From Mercurialis annua (lineage: Eukaryota; Streptophyta; Magnoliopsida; Malpighiales; Euphorbiaceae), in contig NC_065572.1 of assembly GCF_937616625.2 (NCBI RefSeq), forward strand, positions 44,543,653-44,607,652: a stretch of 64,000 nt of DNA. The letters run 5' to 3'. Both the position numbers and the translations under genes were made by a program. Shown here one piece after another: positions 36,470-49,167 of the stretch. Every line of letters begins with the position of its first letter. The stretch's first letter is position 1. The notes under the pieces were generated by a model. The model did not search any database. It saw only the letters and a list, made by a program, of their open reading frames with translations, and was not told the DNA's origin.

Positions 36470-37600
36470 ATAACCTAACCATGCATTTGTAATTGTAACG
36501 ACGCGTTAAATAGACTTGAGACGCTACATACTAATCTATTGTCATTTTCTACGCACACTTTGCGTAATATAACCTAACCATGCTTAGGTAATCAGAACGA
36601 CACGTTCGAGGGACTTGTGACGCGACATAAGCATGGTAATCAAAACGACGCGTTAAAGAGACTTGAGACGTGCAATATTAATCTAGCGTCACTTTTTACG
36701 CACGCATTGCGTAATATAACATAACATGCTTAGGAAATTGGAACGACGCGTTAAAGAGACTTCAGACGCGACATACTAATATAGCGTCACTATTCACGCA
36801 CTCTTTGCGAAATATAACCTAACCATGCTTAGGTAATCGGAACGACGCGTTAAAGAGACTTGTGACGCGAGATAAATATAGTAATCGAAACTAAGCGTTA
36901 AAAGGACTTTAGACGAAACAAACTAATCTAGCGTCACTTTTTACGCACACTTTGCGTAATATAACTTAACCATGCTTAGGTAATCGGAACGACGCGTTAA
37001 AGAGACTTGAGACTGGACATACTAATCTAGCGTCACTTTTCAAGCACACTTTGCGTAAAATAACTTAACCATGCTTAGGAAATTGGACGACGCGTTAGAG
37101 AGACTTGAGACGAGACATACTAATTTAACGTCAGTTTTCACGCACTGTTTGCGTAATATAACCTAGCCATGCTTAGGTAATCGGAACGACGCGTTAATGA
37201 GACTTGTGACGCGAGATAAGTATGGTAATCCGAACAACGCGTTAAAGAGACTTGTGACGCGAGATAAGTATGGTAATCGAAACGATGCGTTAAAGAGACT
37301 TGTGACGCGAGATAAGTATGGTAATCGAAATGACTTGTAAAAGAGACTTGAGACAAAACAAACTAATCTAGCGTTACTTTTTAAGCACACTTTGCGTAAT
37401 ATAACCTAACCATGCTTAGGTAATCGGAACGACGCATTAAAGAGACTTGAGACTAGACATACTAATCTAGCGTCGCTTTTCACGCAAACTTTGCGTAATA
37501 TAACCCAACCATGCCTAGGTAACCGGAAAGATGCGATAAAGAGACTTGAGACGCGACGTACTAATCTAGCGTAACTTTTCACGCACACTTTGCATAATAT
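36470..37600 (-). repeat. Block B, single HOR unit in super-repeat copy 2
   Basis: It carries the block B series (GACGCTACATAC, CACGTTCGAGGGAC, GTGCAATATTAATC, an ATATAGTAATCGAAACTAAGCG short unit, GACGAAACAAAC, AAATTGGACGACG, CGCACTGTTTGCG, three 48-bp units, GACTTGTAAAAGAGAC). The position corresponding to the 133-bp captured fragment (near 36,835) is uninterrupted: CTTAGGTAATCGGAACG. Confidence 0.8.
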
Positions 37601-40600
37601 AATCTAACCATGCTTAGGTAATCGGAACAACGCGTTAAAGAGAATTGAGACGCGACATATTAATCTAGCGTAACTTTTCACACACACTTCGCGTAATATA
37701 ACCTAACCATGCTTTGATAATCAGAACGACGCGTTAAATAGACTTAAGACACGACATACTAATCTAGCGTCACTTTTCACGTACACTTTCTGTAAACTAA
37801 CCTAACCATCCTTACGTAATCGGTACAACACGTTAAAGAGAATTGAGATGCGACATACTAATCTAGCGTCAGTTTCCATGCACACTTTGCGTAATATAGC
37901 CTAACAATGCTTAGGTAATCGGAATGACACGTTAAATAGACTAGAGACGCGACATACTAATGTTTGTTACTTTTCACGCACACTTTTCGTGAAGTAACAA
38001 TCCTTAGGTAATCGGTACAATGCGTTAAAGAGACTTGAGACGCGACATACTAATGTAGCGTCATTTTTCACACACACTTTTCGTAAAATAACCTACCCAT
38101 GCTTATATAATCGGAACGACGCGTTAAAGAGACTTCAGAGGCGACATACTAATATGGCGTCACTTTTCACTCAAACTTGGCGTACTATAACCTAACCATG
38201 CTTAGGAAATCGGAACGACGCATTAAAGAGACTTGAGTAGCGACACATTAATCTAGCATCACTTTTCACGCACACTTTGCGTAATATAACCTAACCATAC
38301 TTACATAATCGGAAAGACGCGTTAAAGGACTTGAGACGCGACATACTAATCTAGCGTCCCTTTTCACGCACACTTCACGTAATATAACCTAACCATGCTT
38401 ATGTAATCGGAATACGCATTAAAGAAACTTGAGACGCGTCATACTAATCTAGCGTCACTTTTCAAGCACACTTTGCGTAAATAACCTAACCATGCCTAGG
38501 TAATCGGAACGACGCGTTAAAAAGACTTGAGATGCTACATACTAATACATTGCCACTTTTCACGCACACTTTGCGTAATATATAATCTAACCATGCTTAG
38601 GTAATCAGAACGACGCGTTAGAGACACTTGTGACGCAACATAAGCACAATACTCGAAACAACGCGTTAAAGAGACTTGAAACGCGTCATAATAATCTAGC
38701 GTCACTTATTACACATGCTTAGGTAATCAGAACGATGCATCATAGAGAATTGAGTAGCCACATATTAATCTAGCGTAACGTTTCACGCACACTTTGCGTA
38801 ATATAACCTAACTATGCTTAGGTAATCAGAATGACGAGTTAATAAGCATGGTAATCAAAACGATGCGTTAAAGAGACTTGAGACGCAAGATACTAATATA
38901 GCGTCACTTTTCACACAGACATTGCGTAATATAACCTAACCATGCTTAGGTAAATGGAACGACGCGTTAAAGAGCATTGAGATGCGACATACTAATCTAG
39001 CGTCACTTTGCACGCACACCTTGTGTAACATAACCAAACCATGGTTAGGTAATCAGAACGACACATTAAAGAGACTTGAGACGCGATATACTAATCTACC
39101 GTCACTTTTCAAAATACTTTGCGTAATATAAGCTATCCAGGCATAGGTAATTGGAACGACGTGTTAAAGAGACTTGAGAAGCGATACATTAATCTACCGT
39201 CACTTTTTTAGGCACACTTTCGTAATATAACCTAACCATGCTTAGTAAATCGGAACGATGTATTAAAGAGACTTGACACGAGTCATATAATCTAGCGTCA
39301 TTTTTCACGCACACTTTGCGTAATATAACCTAACCATGCTTAGGAAATCGGAACGACGCGTTAGTGAGACTTGAGGTAGGATATACTGATCTAGTGTCAC
39401 TTTTCAAGCACACTTTGCGTAATATAACCTAACCATGCTTAGGTAATCACAATGACGAGTTAAAGAGACTTGTGACGCGAGATAAGCATGGTAATCGAAA
39501 CGACGCGTTAAGGAGACTTGAGACGCGACATACTAATCTAGCGTCAATTTTAACGCACTCTTTGTGTAATATATCCTAACCATGCTTAGGTAATCGGAAC
39601 GACGGATTAAAGAGCCTTGAGACGCGACATATTAATATAACGTGACTTTTAGCGCACACTTTGCGTAATATAACCTAACCATGCTTACGTAATCGGAACG
39701 ACGCGTTAGAGAGACTTGAGGTAGGATATACTGATCTAGCGTCACTTTCCACGCACACTTTGCGTAATATAACATAATCATCTTAGGAAATCGGAACGAC
39801 GTGTTAGAGAGACTTGAAACGTGACATACTAATTTAGCGTCGCTTTTCACGCACACTTTGCGTAATATAACCTAACCATGCTTGGGAAATCGGAACGACC
39901 GTTAGAGAGACTTGAGATACGATATACTAATCTAGCATCACTTTTGACGCACACTCTGCGTAATATAACCTAACCATGCTTAGGTAATCATAACGACGCG
40001 TTAAAGAGACTTGTGACGCAAGATAAGAATGGTAATCGAAACGACGCGCTAAAGAGACTTGAGCCGCGACATACAAATCTAGCATCACTTTTCACGCACA
40101 CTTTGTGTAAAATAACCTAACCATGCTTAAGTAATCGAAACGACGCGTTAAAGAGTCATGAGACGCGGCATACTAATCTAGAGTCACTTTTCATGCACAC
40201 TTTGCGTAATAATAACATAACCATGCTTAGGTATTCGAAACGACGCGTTAGAGAGACTTGTGTGACGCGACATAAGCATGGTAATCGGAACGACGCGTTA
40301 AAGTGACTTGAGACGCGACATACTAATCTAGCGTCACTTTTCACGCACACTTTGCGTAATATAACCTAACCATGCTTAGTCTGAACAACGCGTTTAATAG
40401 AATTGAGACGCAATATACTAATCTAGAGTCACTTTTCAATCGAACTTTGCGTACTATAACCTAACCATGGTTAGGTAATTGCAACACCACTTTAAATCGA
40501 CTTGAGACGCGACATACTAACCATGCTTAGGTAATCGGAACGACGCATTAAAGAGCCTAGAGATGCGACATACTAATCTAGCGTCACTTTTCACGCACAC

Positions 40601-43300
40601 GTTGCGTAATATAACCTAACCATGCTTAGGTAATCGGAATGACGCGTTAAAGATCCTTGAGACGCAACATACTAATCTAGCGTAACTTTTCACGCACACC
40701 TTGCGTAATATAATCTATCCATGCTTAGGTAATCAGAACGACACGTTGAAGAGACTTGAGACGCGACATACTAATCTAACATCACTTTTCACGCACACTT
40801 TGCGAAATATAACCTAACCATGCTTAAGTAATCGGAACAACGTGTTAAAGAGACTTGAGACGCGTAATACTAATCTAGCGTCACTTTTTACGCACACTTC
40901 CCGTAATATAACCTAACCATGCTTGGGAAATCAAAACGGCGCGTTAGAGAGACTTGAAATACGATATACTAATCTAACGTCACTTTTCACGCACACTCTG
41001 CGTAATGTTAAACTAACCGTGCTTAGGTAATCGAAACGACGCGTTAAATAGACTTGTGACACAAGATAACCATGGTAATCGAAACGACGCGTTAAAGAGA
41101 CTTGAGATGCGACATACTAATCTAGCGTCACTTTTCACGCACACTTTGTGTGATATATCCAAACCATGCTTAGGTAATCGGAACGACGCGTTAAAGACAC
41201 CTGAGACGCGGCATACTAATCTAGCGTCACTTTTCACGCACACTTAACCTAACCATGCTTAGGTAATCAGAACGATGCATTAGAGAGACTTGTGACGCGA
41301 CATAATCATGGTAATCGGAACGACGCGTTAAAGTGACTTGAGATGCGACATACTAATCTAGCGTCACTTTTCACGCACACTTTGCGTAATATAACTTAAC
41401 CATGCTTAGTTAATCGGAACAACGCGTTAAATAGAATTGACACGCGATATATACTAATCTAGCGTCAGTTTTCAAGCAAACTTTGCGTACTATAACCTAA
41501 TCATGGTTAGGTAATCGCAACGCCGCTATTAATCGACTTGAGACGCGGCATACTAATTAATTGTGACTTTTTACGCACACTTTGCGTAATATGACCTAAC
41601 CATGCTTAGGAAATCGGAACGACGCGTTAGATAGACTTGAGGTAGGATATACTAATCTAGCGTCAATTTTCACGCACACTTTGCCTAATGTAACCTAACC
41701 ATGCATAGGTAATCGCAACGACGCGTTAAAGAGACTTGGGATGCGGGATAAGAATGGTAATCAAAATGACACGTTAAAGAGACTTGAGACGCAACATACT
41801 AATCTAGCATTACTTTTCACGCACACTTTGCATAATATAACCTATCCATTCTTAGGTAATCAGAACGACGCGTTTAATAGACGTAAGACGCGACATACTT
41901 TGCGTAATATAACCTAACCATGCTTAGGTAATCAAAACAACGCATTACACAGACTTGTGACGCGACATAAGCATGGTAATTTGAACGACGAGTTAAAGTG
42001 ACTTGAGACGCGACATACTATTCTACCGTCACTTTTCACGCACACTTTGCGTAAAATAATCTAACCATACTTGGGTAATCGGAACCACGCGTTAAAGAGA
42101 ATTGAGACACGTCATACTAATCTAGCGTCACTTTTCACGCACACTTTGAGTAAAATAACCTAATCTTGCTCTGGTAATCGGAACAAGGCGTTAAAGAGAC
42201 TTGAGATGTGACATACTAATCTAGCATCTCTTTTCACGCACACTTTGCGTAATATAAACCAACCATGCTTGGGTAATCGGAGCGATGCGTTAGAGAGACT
42301 TGTGACGCGCCATACTAATCTAGCGTCACTTTTTATGCACACTTTGCGTAATATAACCTAACCAAGCTTAGGTAATCGAAACGACGCGTTAACGAGACTT
42401 GTGACTCAACATACTTATCTAGCGTCACTTTTCACGCATACTTCGCGTAATATAACCTAATCATGCTTAGGTAATCGGAAGGATGCGTTAAACAGACTTG
42501 AGACGCAAAATATTAATCTAGCGTTACTTGTCACGCACGCTTTGTGTCATATAATCTAACCATGCTTAGGTAATCGGAACGACGCGTTAAATAGAATTAA
42601 TACGCGACATACTAGTCACTTTTCACGCACACTTTGTGTAATATAACCTAACTATGCGTAGGTAATCGGAACGACGTGTTAAAGAGACTTGAGACGCGAC
42701 ATAATAATCTATTGTTACTTTTCACTCACACTTTGCGTACTATAAGCTAGCCATGCTTAGGTAATCGGAACAACGCGTTAGAGAGACTTGAGACGCGACA
42801 TACAAATCTAGCGTCACTTTTCACGCAAACTTTGCATAATATAACTATGCTTAGTTAATCGGAACGACGCATTAAAGAGCCTTGAGACGAGACATACTAG
42901 TCTAGCGTCACTTTTCACGCAAACCTTGCGTAATATAACCTAACCATGCTTAGGTAATCGGAACGACGCGTTAAAGAAAGAGACTTGAGACGCGACATAC
43001 TAATCTAGCGTTACTTCTCACGCACTCTTTGGGTAATATAACATAACCATGCTTAGGTAATCGGAACGACGCATAGAAGAGACTTGAGACGCGACGTACT
43101 AATCTACTATCATTTTTCACGCACACTTTGCATAATATAACATAACCATGCTTAGGTAATCGGAACGACGAGTTAGAGAGACTTGTGACGCGACATAAGC
43201 ATGGTAATCGAAACGACCCGTTAAAGAGACTTGATATGCGCCATATTAATCTAGCATCACTTTTTACGCACACTTTGCGTAATATAACCTAACCATACTT
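37600..43300 (-). repeat. Block C, copy 2
   Basis: This carries the same marker series as 26,760-31,470: a truncated CACTTATTACACATGC monomer (38,701), GCTTGGGAAATCAAAACGG (40,921), TAATTAATTGTGAC (41,560) and ATAACTATGCTTAGTTAATC (42,840). It is about 1 kb longer because a segment is partly repeated: the GCTTGGGAAATCGG monomer near 39,881 and the CAGTTTTCAAG-type series at 40,240-40,500 anticipate those at 40,921 and 41,240-41,520. Confidence 0.8.
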
Positions 43301-44052
43301 AGGAAATCAGAACGCCACATTAGAGAGACTTGAGATGCGACATACTAATATAACGTCACTTTTCACGCACACTTTGCGTAATATAACCGAACCATGCTTA
43401 GGTAATCGGAATGACGCGTTAAAGAGACTTGTGACGCGAGATAAGCATGGTAATCGAAATGACGTGTTAAAGAGTCTAGAGATGTAACATTCTAATCTAG
43501 CCACACTTTTTATGCACACTTTGCGTAATATAACCTAACCATGCTTAGATAATCGGAACGACGTGCTAAAGAGACTTGAGACTGGACATACTAATCTAGC
43601 GTCACTTTTCACGCAAACTTTGCGTAATATAACCTAACCATGCTTAGGTAATAGGAACGTTGCGCTAAAGAGACTTGAGATGCGACATACTAATCTATTA
43701 ATCCTTTTCACGCACACTTTGCGTACTATAACCTAACCATGCTTAGGTAATCGGAACGACGCGCTAGAGAGACTTGTGACGCGACATAAGCATGGTAATC
43801 GAAACGACGCGTTAGAGACACTTGAGACGCGAAATTAATATAGCGTCACTTATAACGCGCAATTTGCGTAATATAACCTAACCATGCTTAAGTAATCGGA
43901 ACGACGCGTTAAAGAGACTCGTGATGCGACATACTTATCTATTGTTACTTTTCACGCACACTTTGCGTATTATAACCTAACCATGCTTATGGTAATCGGA
44001 ATGACGCGTTAGAGCGAAACGACGCAATAAAGAGACTTGAGATGCGAGACAA
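43300..44052 (-). repeat. Reverse satellite left of the viral insert
   Basis: 99-bp and 48-bp units; monomers with CTATTAATCCTTTTC and a degraded short unit near 44,000. The array ends within a monomer at GATGCGAGAC (about 44,052). Confidence 0.85.
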
Positions 44053-44983
44053 CATGAACTCCTTTTTCTTGTGGAAATGGTTCAAACATGAACTGTGTAG
44101 AAAATACCTGAGGAGTGACATCAGTATGTTTTGCAAAGGACGTCTCAACAGTCCCATCGGGTTTTTTTGTGAATACTGGAGTACATGATTGATTAAGTTG
44201 AGTAGATTCATGCATTATTTCATAGTTGGTAATCCACTTTTTGGGGAAAAGGTGTAGGAGTTAATTTCTAGTGATTTGTTTGGGTATATGGACACAAGAA
44301 GGGATGTTTTGGGAATCTATTTTTATCAAAAGGGCATCATTATGGTTTGTGGTAAAGTGAGGTTTAAAGCATGTTTTGCAAAGGATACACCATTTGATAG
44401 TGAATAGTAGCTGCAATTGAATCAGCAACTTGTTGAGCTCCAGTAATTTGTATTTGCACCTTTAAAGCCGTAAGAGCCATCAGATCAGCGAGGGAAAGCT
44501 TGTAATTTGGGAAAAAGGTGAAAAACACTGAGCCTGCATTCAAGGAAGTTTCAACTGTACAAATCACTGCATGTTGATACCGAGAATCTACAAGAGCAAT
44601 TCATGTAAAAACTGGTAGACCGGCACGACCATGGTAACTGAGACCAAGTCGGATAGCTCCAAAGTGAATATGAGTAACCTGAGCTAACCAAACTCTTATA
44701 AATTCAGGTGGAATCTCAAGAGTAATAAATTATTCAGCTTGAGAAGCATGAATTGCAAAGGCTTTTTTATCAAGGACTTGATATTATGGATTAAAGTGGT
44801 AGTGGTTTTAGAAAACGCCTCATAAGGATTGAGAAGAGGGGCTTTTGTATCAAATATTTTTTGATTTTCTGGAAGATAAATAAACTCATAAAGATAATCA
44901 TTTTTATGTACAGTAGTAAGAGCAGTATTAGAAGGCGTAGAACAACAACTTTTTGTTAGCATGATCGTAAGGTACTGACCCAA
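44053..44983 (-). pseudogene. Broken pararetroviral ORF1 5' part with movement-protein domain
   Basis: In known relatives this domain forms tubules or binds nucleic acid for cell-to-cell transport through plasmodesmata. The frame opens at an ATG at 44,983, 52 nt past the primer-binding site. Core movement-protein signatures are visible between 44,700 and 44,364: a hydrophobic FGAIRLGLSYHGR region, then an aspartate-containing VDSRY motif, SLNAGSVFFTFFPNY, and LKVQIQITGAQQVADSI. A continuation with PKKWITNYE lies in another frame near 44,235. Damage: a frameshift around 44,755-44,770, stops at 44,730-44,732, 44,601-44,603 and 44,364-44,366, a further frame change near 44,350, and an abrupt end in satellite at 44,053. 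It cannot make a functional protein. Confidence 0.78.
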
Positions 44984-45034
44984 TTTTCACAAAGTAAAAA
45001 CTAGTATATATATTTTCTTTCTCGTCTCTGTTAG

Positions 45035-45046
45035 GCTCTGATACCA
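45035..45046 (-). other. Primer-binding site for initiator tRNA-Met
   Basis: Minus-strand TGGTATCAGAGC, continuing as CTAAC, is the standard plant tRNA-iMet primer site used by Caulimoviridae and many LTR elements. Here it precedes the viral ORF, and no LTR end abuts it. Confidence 0.85.
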
Positions 45047-45164
45047 TTTAGAGATACGACGATAAACGTTATAAGATACGTGTGTGACAAACCAGGATCA
45101 CAGCCTCACTATGGGCATTTTATCAACCGGCATGTCCTCTCAGTATTAGTTAAGATTTATTGCA

Positions 45165-47653
45165 TAATAGGAACGACGCATTAAAGAGCCTTGAGACGCG
45201 ACATACTAATCTAGCGTCACTTTTCACGTACACCTTGCGTAATATAACCAAACCATGCTTAGGTAAAAGGAACGACGCGTTAAATAGACTTGAGACGCGA
45301 CATACTAATCAATTGTAATTTTTCACCACACTTTCCGTAATATAACCTAACCATACTTAGGTAATCGGAACGACACGTTAGAAAGACTTCTGACTCGACA
45401 TATGCATGGTAATCGAAACGACGCGTTAAAGAGATTCGATACGGGCCATACTAATCTAGCGTCACTTTTTACGCATACTTTGTGTAATATAACCTAACCA
45501 TGCTTAGGTAATCGAAACGACTCGTCAAAGTAAATTTAGACGCGACATACAAATCTAGTGTCACTTTTCACGCACACTTCGCATAATATTATCTAGCCAT
45601 GCTTAGATAATCGAAACGATGTTTTAAAGAGACTTGAGACGCGACATACTAATCTAGCGTCACTTTTCTCGCACGCTTTGTGTAATATAACCTAACCATG
45701 CTTAGATAATCAGAATAACGCGATAAAGAGAATTGAGGCGCGACATACTAATCTAGCGTCACATTTCACGCAACTTTGCGTAATATAACCTAACGATGGT
45801 TAGGTAATAGAAACGACGCGTAAGATAGACTTAAGACGCGACATACTATTCAATTGTCATTTTTCACGTACACTCTGCGTAGTATAACCTAACCATGCTT
45901 AAGTAATTGGAACGACGCGTTAAATAGACTTAAGACGCGACATACTAATCTGGTGTCACTTTCCACGCACATTTTGCGTAATATAACCTAGCCATGCTTA
46001 GGAAATCGGTATGACGCGTTAGAGAGACTTGAGACGCGACGTACTAATCTAACGTCACTTTTCACGCACACATTGCGTAATATAACCTAACCGTGCTTAG
46101 GTAATCGGAACGACGCGTTAAAGAGACTTGTGACGCGAGATATGTATGGTAAGCGAAACGACGCATTAAAGAGACTTGAGACGAAACATACTAATCTAGC
46201 GTCACTTTTTACACACAATTTGCCTAATAGAACCTAACTAATCTTAGGTAATCGAAACAACGCTTTAAAGAGATTTGAGCCTGGACATACTAATCTAGCG
46301 TCACTTTTCACGCACACTTTGCGTAATATAACCTAACCATGCTTATGTAATAGGAACAATGCATTAAAGGGACTTGAGAAGCGGCATACAAATCAATTGA
46401 TCCTTTTTACGCACACTTTGCGTACTATAGCCTAACCATGCTTAGGTAATCGGAACGACGAGTTTAAGAGCCTTGACATGCGACATACTAATCTAGCGTC
46501 ACTTTTCATGCAAACTTTGCGTATTATAACCTAACCATGCTTAGGTAATCGGAACGACGCATTAAAGAGCCTTGAGAAACGACATGCTAATCTAGCGTCA
46601 CTTTTCATGCACACCTTGATTAATAACCTAATCATTCTTAGGTAATAGGAACGACGCGTTAAACAGACTTTAGACGAGACATACTAATCTAGTGTTACTT
46701 TTCATGCACGCTTTGCATAATATACCCTAACCATGCTTAGATAATTGGAACAACGTGATAAAGAGAATTGAGATGCGACATACTAATCTAGCGTCACTTT
46801 TCACGCACAGTTTGCGTAATATAACCTAACCATGCTAAGGTAATCGGAACAACGCGTTAGATAGACTTAAGACGCGACATACTAATCTATTGTCATTTTT
46901 CACGTACACTCTACCTAATATAACCTAACCATGCTCAAGTAATTCGAACGATGCGTTAAATAGACTTGAGATGCGACATACTAATCTATTGTAATTTTCA
47001 ACGCACACTTTGTGTAATATAACCTAACCATTCTAAGGTAATTGGAACGACGTGTTCGAGAGACTTGTGACGCGACATAAGCATGGTAATCAAAAAGACG
47101 CCTTAAAGAGACTTGAGACGCGAAATAGTAATCTACCGTCACTTTTTACGCACGCATTGTGTAATATAACATAACCATGCTTAGGATATCGAAACGGCGC
47201 GTTAGAGATACTTGAGACGCGACATACTAATGTAGTGTCACTTTTCACGGACACTTTGCGTAATATAACCTAACCATGCTTAAGAAATCGGAACGACGCG
47301 TTAGAGATACTTGAGATTCGACATACTAATCTAAAGTCACTTTTCACGCACACTTTGCGTAATATAACCTAACCATGCTTAGGTAATCGGAACGACACGT
47401 TAAAGAGACTTGTGACGCGAGATAAGTATAGTAATCGAAACGACGCGTTAAAGAGAATTGAGACGAAACAAACTAATCTAGCCTCACTTTTTACGCACAC
47501 TTTGCGTAATATAACCTAACCATGCTTAAGGTAATCGGAACGACGCGTCAAAGAGACTTGAGACTGGACATACTAATCTAGCGTCACTTTTCACGCATAC
47601 TTTGCATAATATAACCTAACCATACTTAGGTAATCGGAACGACGAGTTAAAGA
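45165..47653 (-). repeat. Reverse satellite, including start of block D copy 2
   Basis: Satellite resumes in phase-shifted form with TAATAGGAACGACG. From about 45,970 it matches block D copy 1 at an offset of 13.89 kb: TTAGGAAATCGGTATGACG, the short unit GAGATATGTATGGTAAGCG, GATTTGAGCCTGGAC and CAATTGATCC monomers. It ends at the left target-site copy of the solo LTR. Confidence 0.85.
47649..47653. repeat. 5-bp target-site duplication of solo LTR (left)
   Basis: AAAGA, repeated at 49,168-49,172. The undisturbed satellite reads TTAAAGAGACTTG, so removing the LTR and one AAAGA restores a normal monomer. Confidence 0.9.
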
Positions 47654-49167
47654 TGTTGGGTTTTATTGGTTCATAACGCAGCGGAATTTCAAAAATTATC
47701 TAAAAACCCAAACCAAGATCCATGTAATTCGAATTAAACAGAACAATTACTTACTTGTATGTCGAATTCAACAGCAATGTAGGAAGGAAGGAGGTGGTTC
47801 ACTTTGGTGATACCTGGCCTCGGATCAGAAACGCCTCCAAAAGAACGCGTCCTCTACGAGTATCCACACGAACAGACCTTAGCCAAAACTAGTGCTTGTG
47901 TGCTAGCACTATTGCTTCACAAGCAATTTCGAATTTTAGTGATTTAGTGAATAATGAATTTCGTGATTCTCAAACCAACTGCTTAATGAGTATTTATAGT
48001 GATAAATAACACTAGGGTTTGAGACAAATTCGAATTTCAATCTCATTGCAATTCTACAAGTTTATGTTTATCAAAAACTCCTTTTTGATAATTATCCATA
48101 TATATTAATTACTATATTTATTATCTTCCAAAAATAATAAATTAAGGAAAACACTTATCCTTAAATTTCGAATTAATATATATATTTATTAATATATATA
48201 TATTACGAATTATATATATATATATATAATTAATCACTTAATCACATTGGGCTTGTACAACCCATAACTGTTTTGGGCCTGTTCTTAGTGTGCAACCCTG
48301 TAGGTTCATATAACGTTGGCAGTAGGCTCGAAATCCCTATTTCAGCCCACAAGTCATAAGTGGCCTCTAGCAAGACATTATGACTACCCAAGTTATATGA
48401 ATATCGATAATCCGATTTAACCATTTACAATAATATTTTAATCTCTTTGTCTCTCGATATCCAGATTGAATATAAGGCATAGTTATGTCATCCTTATAAC
48501 ATTCAATCATTAGTTTCTTGACTCTAAGTAGACTGAAAATGATAACTTCTTATCAATTAGCATGGCCATGCATTTTCTTCAGTCTATCTTCTTCAAGGGG
48601 CCCATAGATATCTTACTCAAATAAATGAGGGACAAATTCCTTCTCAGTCACTCACATTTCTCACATAGTTACTTTCATATCCAATGACAATCTATTCCAT
48701 TATCCTGTTAAAGATAATGTAAGACTGTATCAAAATATGAAATAGCTATGTAGAAATCCATGATGATTTCAAGGTCAAAGGATTATACTAATAGAACTGT
48801 AATGAGAATTACTTATGACAGTGATCTATGTAGTATTCTCACAGTGGGTCATCCAGTGCCTTATTTCTCAAATAGCACCTATGATTTGACTTAATATCTC
48901 ATATACATGATTAGTAAAACATAATCATCAGTCAACATCATACTAGTCTCAATGTTCTATTAAGACTAGGGATAGATGGTATATAATTCTTTTATTAAAC
49001 CTAAGGGTTCTACTATCAAGTCACATACTCGATGACCTTAGAAAGAATTAACCATTCAAGTATTTTAATCATTAATATAAAATGATAAAAACTGCCAATC
49101 AATAAATAATAAAATGATAAAGTCAAAACATGGTCAAACATGATTGACCTAGTGCATATCACTAACA
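47654..49167 (-). mobile_element. Solo LTR, 1,514 bp, probable Ty1/copia
   Basis: On the minus strand the element starts TGTTAGTGATATGC and ends AATAAAACCCAACA, with TG...CA termini. It is flanked by a perfect 5-bp target-site duplication AAAGA (47,649-47,653 and 49,168-49,172). No internal retroviral region exists, so it is a solo LTR left by LTR-LTR recombination. A TATA box lies at 47,991-47,998, about 340 bp from the 3' end, and an AT-dinucleotide-rich patch at 48,165-48,235. The start resembles that of the LTR at 62,727, which suggests the same lineage. The homologous satellite site near 33,735-33,750 is uninterrupted. Family assignment rests on LTR appearance only. Confidence 0.88.
47991..47998 (-). 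promoter_or_regulatory. Putative TATA box of the solo LTR
   Basis: Minus-strand CACTATAAATACTC is a good plant TATA context. It lies in the part of the LTR expected for the U3/R boundary and supports the minus orientation. Confidence 0.6.

Larger units (their letters stand above)
32090..36470 (-). repeat. Block D, copy 1
   Basis: It begins with TTAGTAAATCGGTACGACG monomers and a short unit GAGATATGTATAGTAAGCG. It then carries CTATTGCTCCTTTCC, two 147-bp long+short dimers (33,856 and 34,003) and an ~890-bp tandem HOR (34,198 and 35,088, marker TTATAACCTAACC then GGAAATTGGAACG). The D-end series follows at 35,285. The same sequence of variants appears at 45,970-50,190. Confidence 0.78.
44053..45164 (-). 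mobile_element. Endogenous pararetrovirus fragment (Caulimoviridae)
   Basis: A 1.1-kb non-satellite insertion. On the minus strand it holds, in order, a short upstream leader, a primer-binding site complementary to plant initiator tRNA-Met, and the first part of a viral polyprotein with a 30K-type movement protein. No LTR is present, which with the movement protein excludes an LTR retrotransposon. Starting ORF1 about 50 nt after the primer site with movement-protein sequence fits Petuvirus/Florendovirus-like genomes; the genus is inferred. Capsid, protease, reverse transcriptase and RNase H are absent. No target-site duplication is recognisable. It is a defective fossil without coding capacity. 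Confidence 0.8.

Noticed and set aside
44053..45164. LTR retrotransposon origin for the insert with a tRNA-Met primer site
   Set aside because: No LTR end adjoins the primer site, and the coding remnant is a 30K-type movement protein, which points to Caulimoviridae.
48242..48424. 60-residue minus-strand open frame in the solo LTR
   Set aside because: It lies inside an LTR that is complete from TG to CA with TSDs; no domain features.
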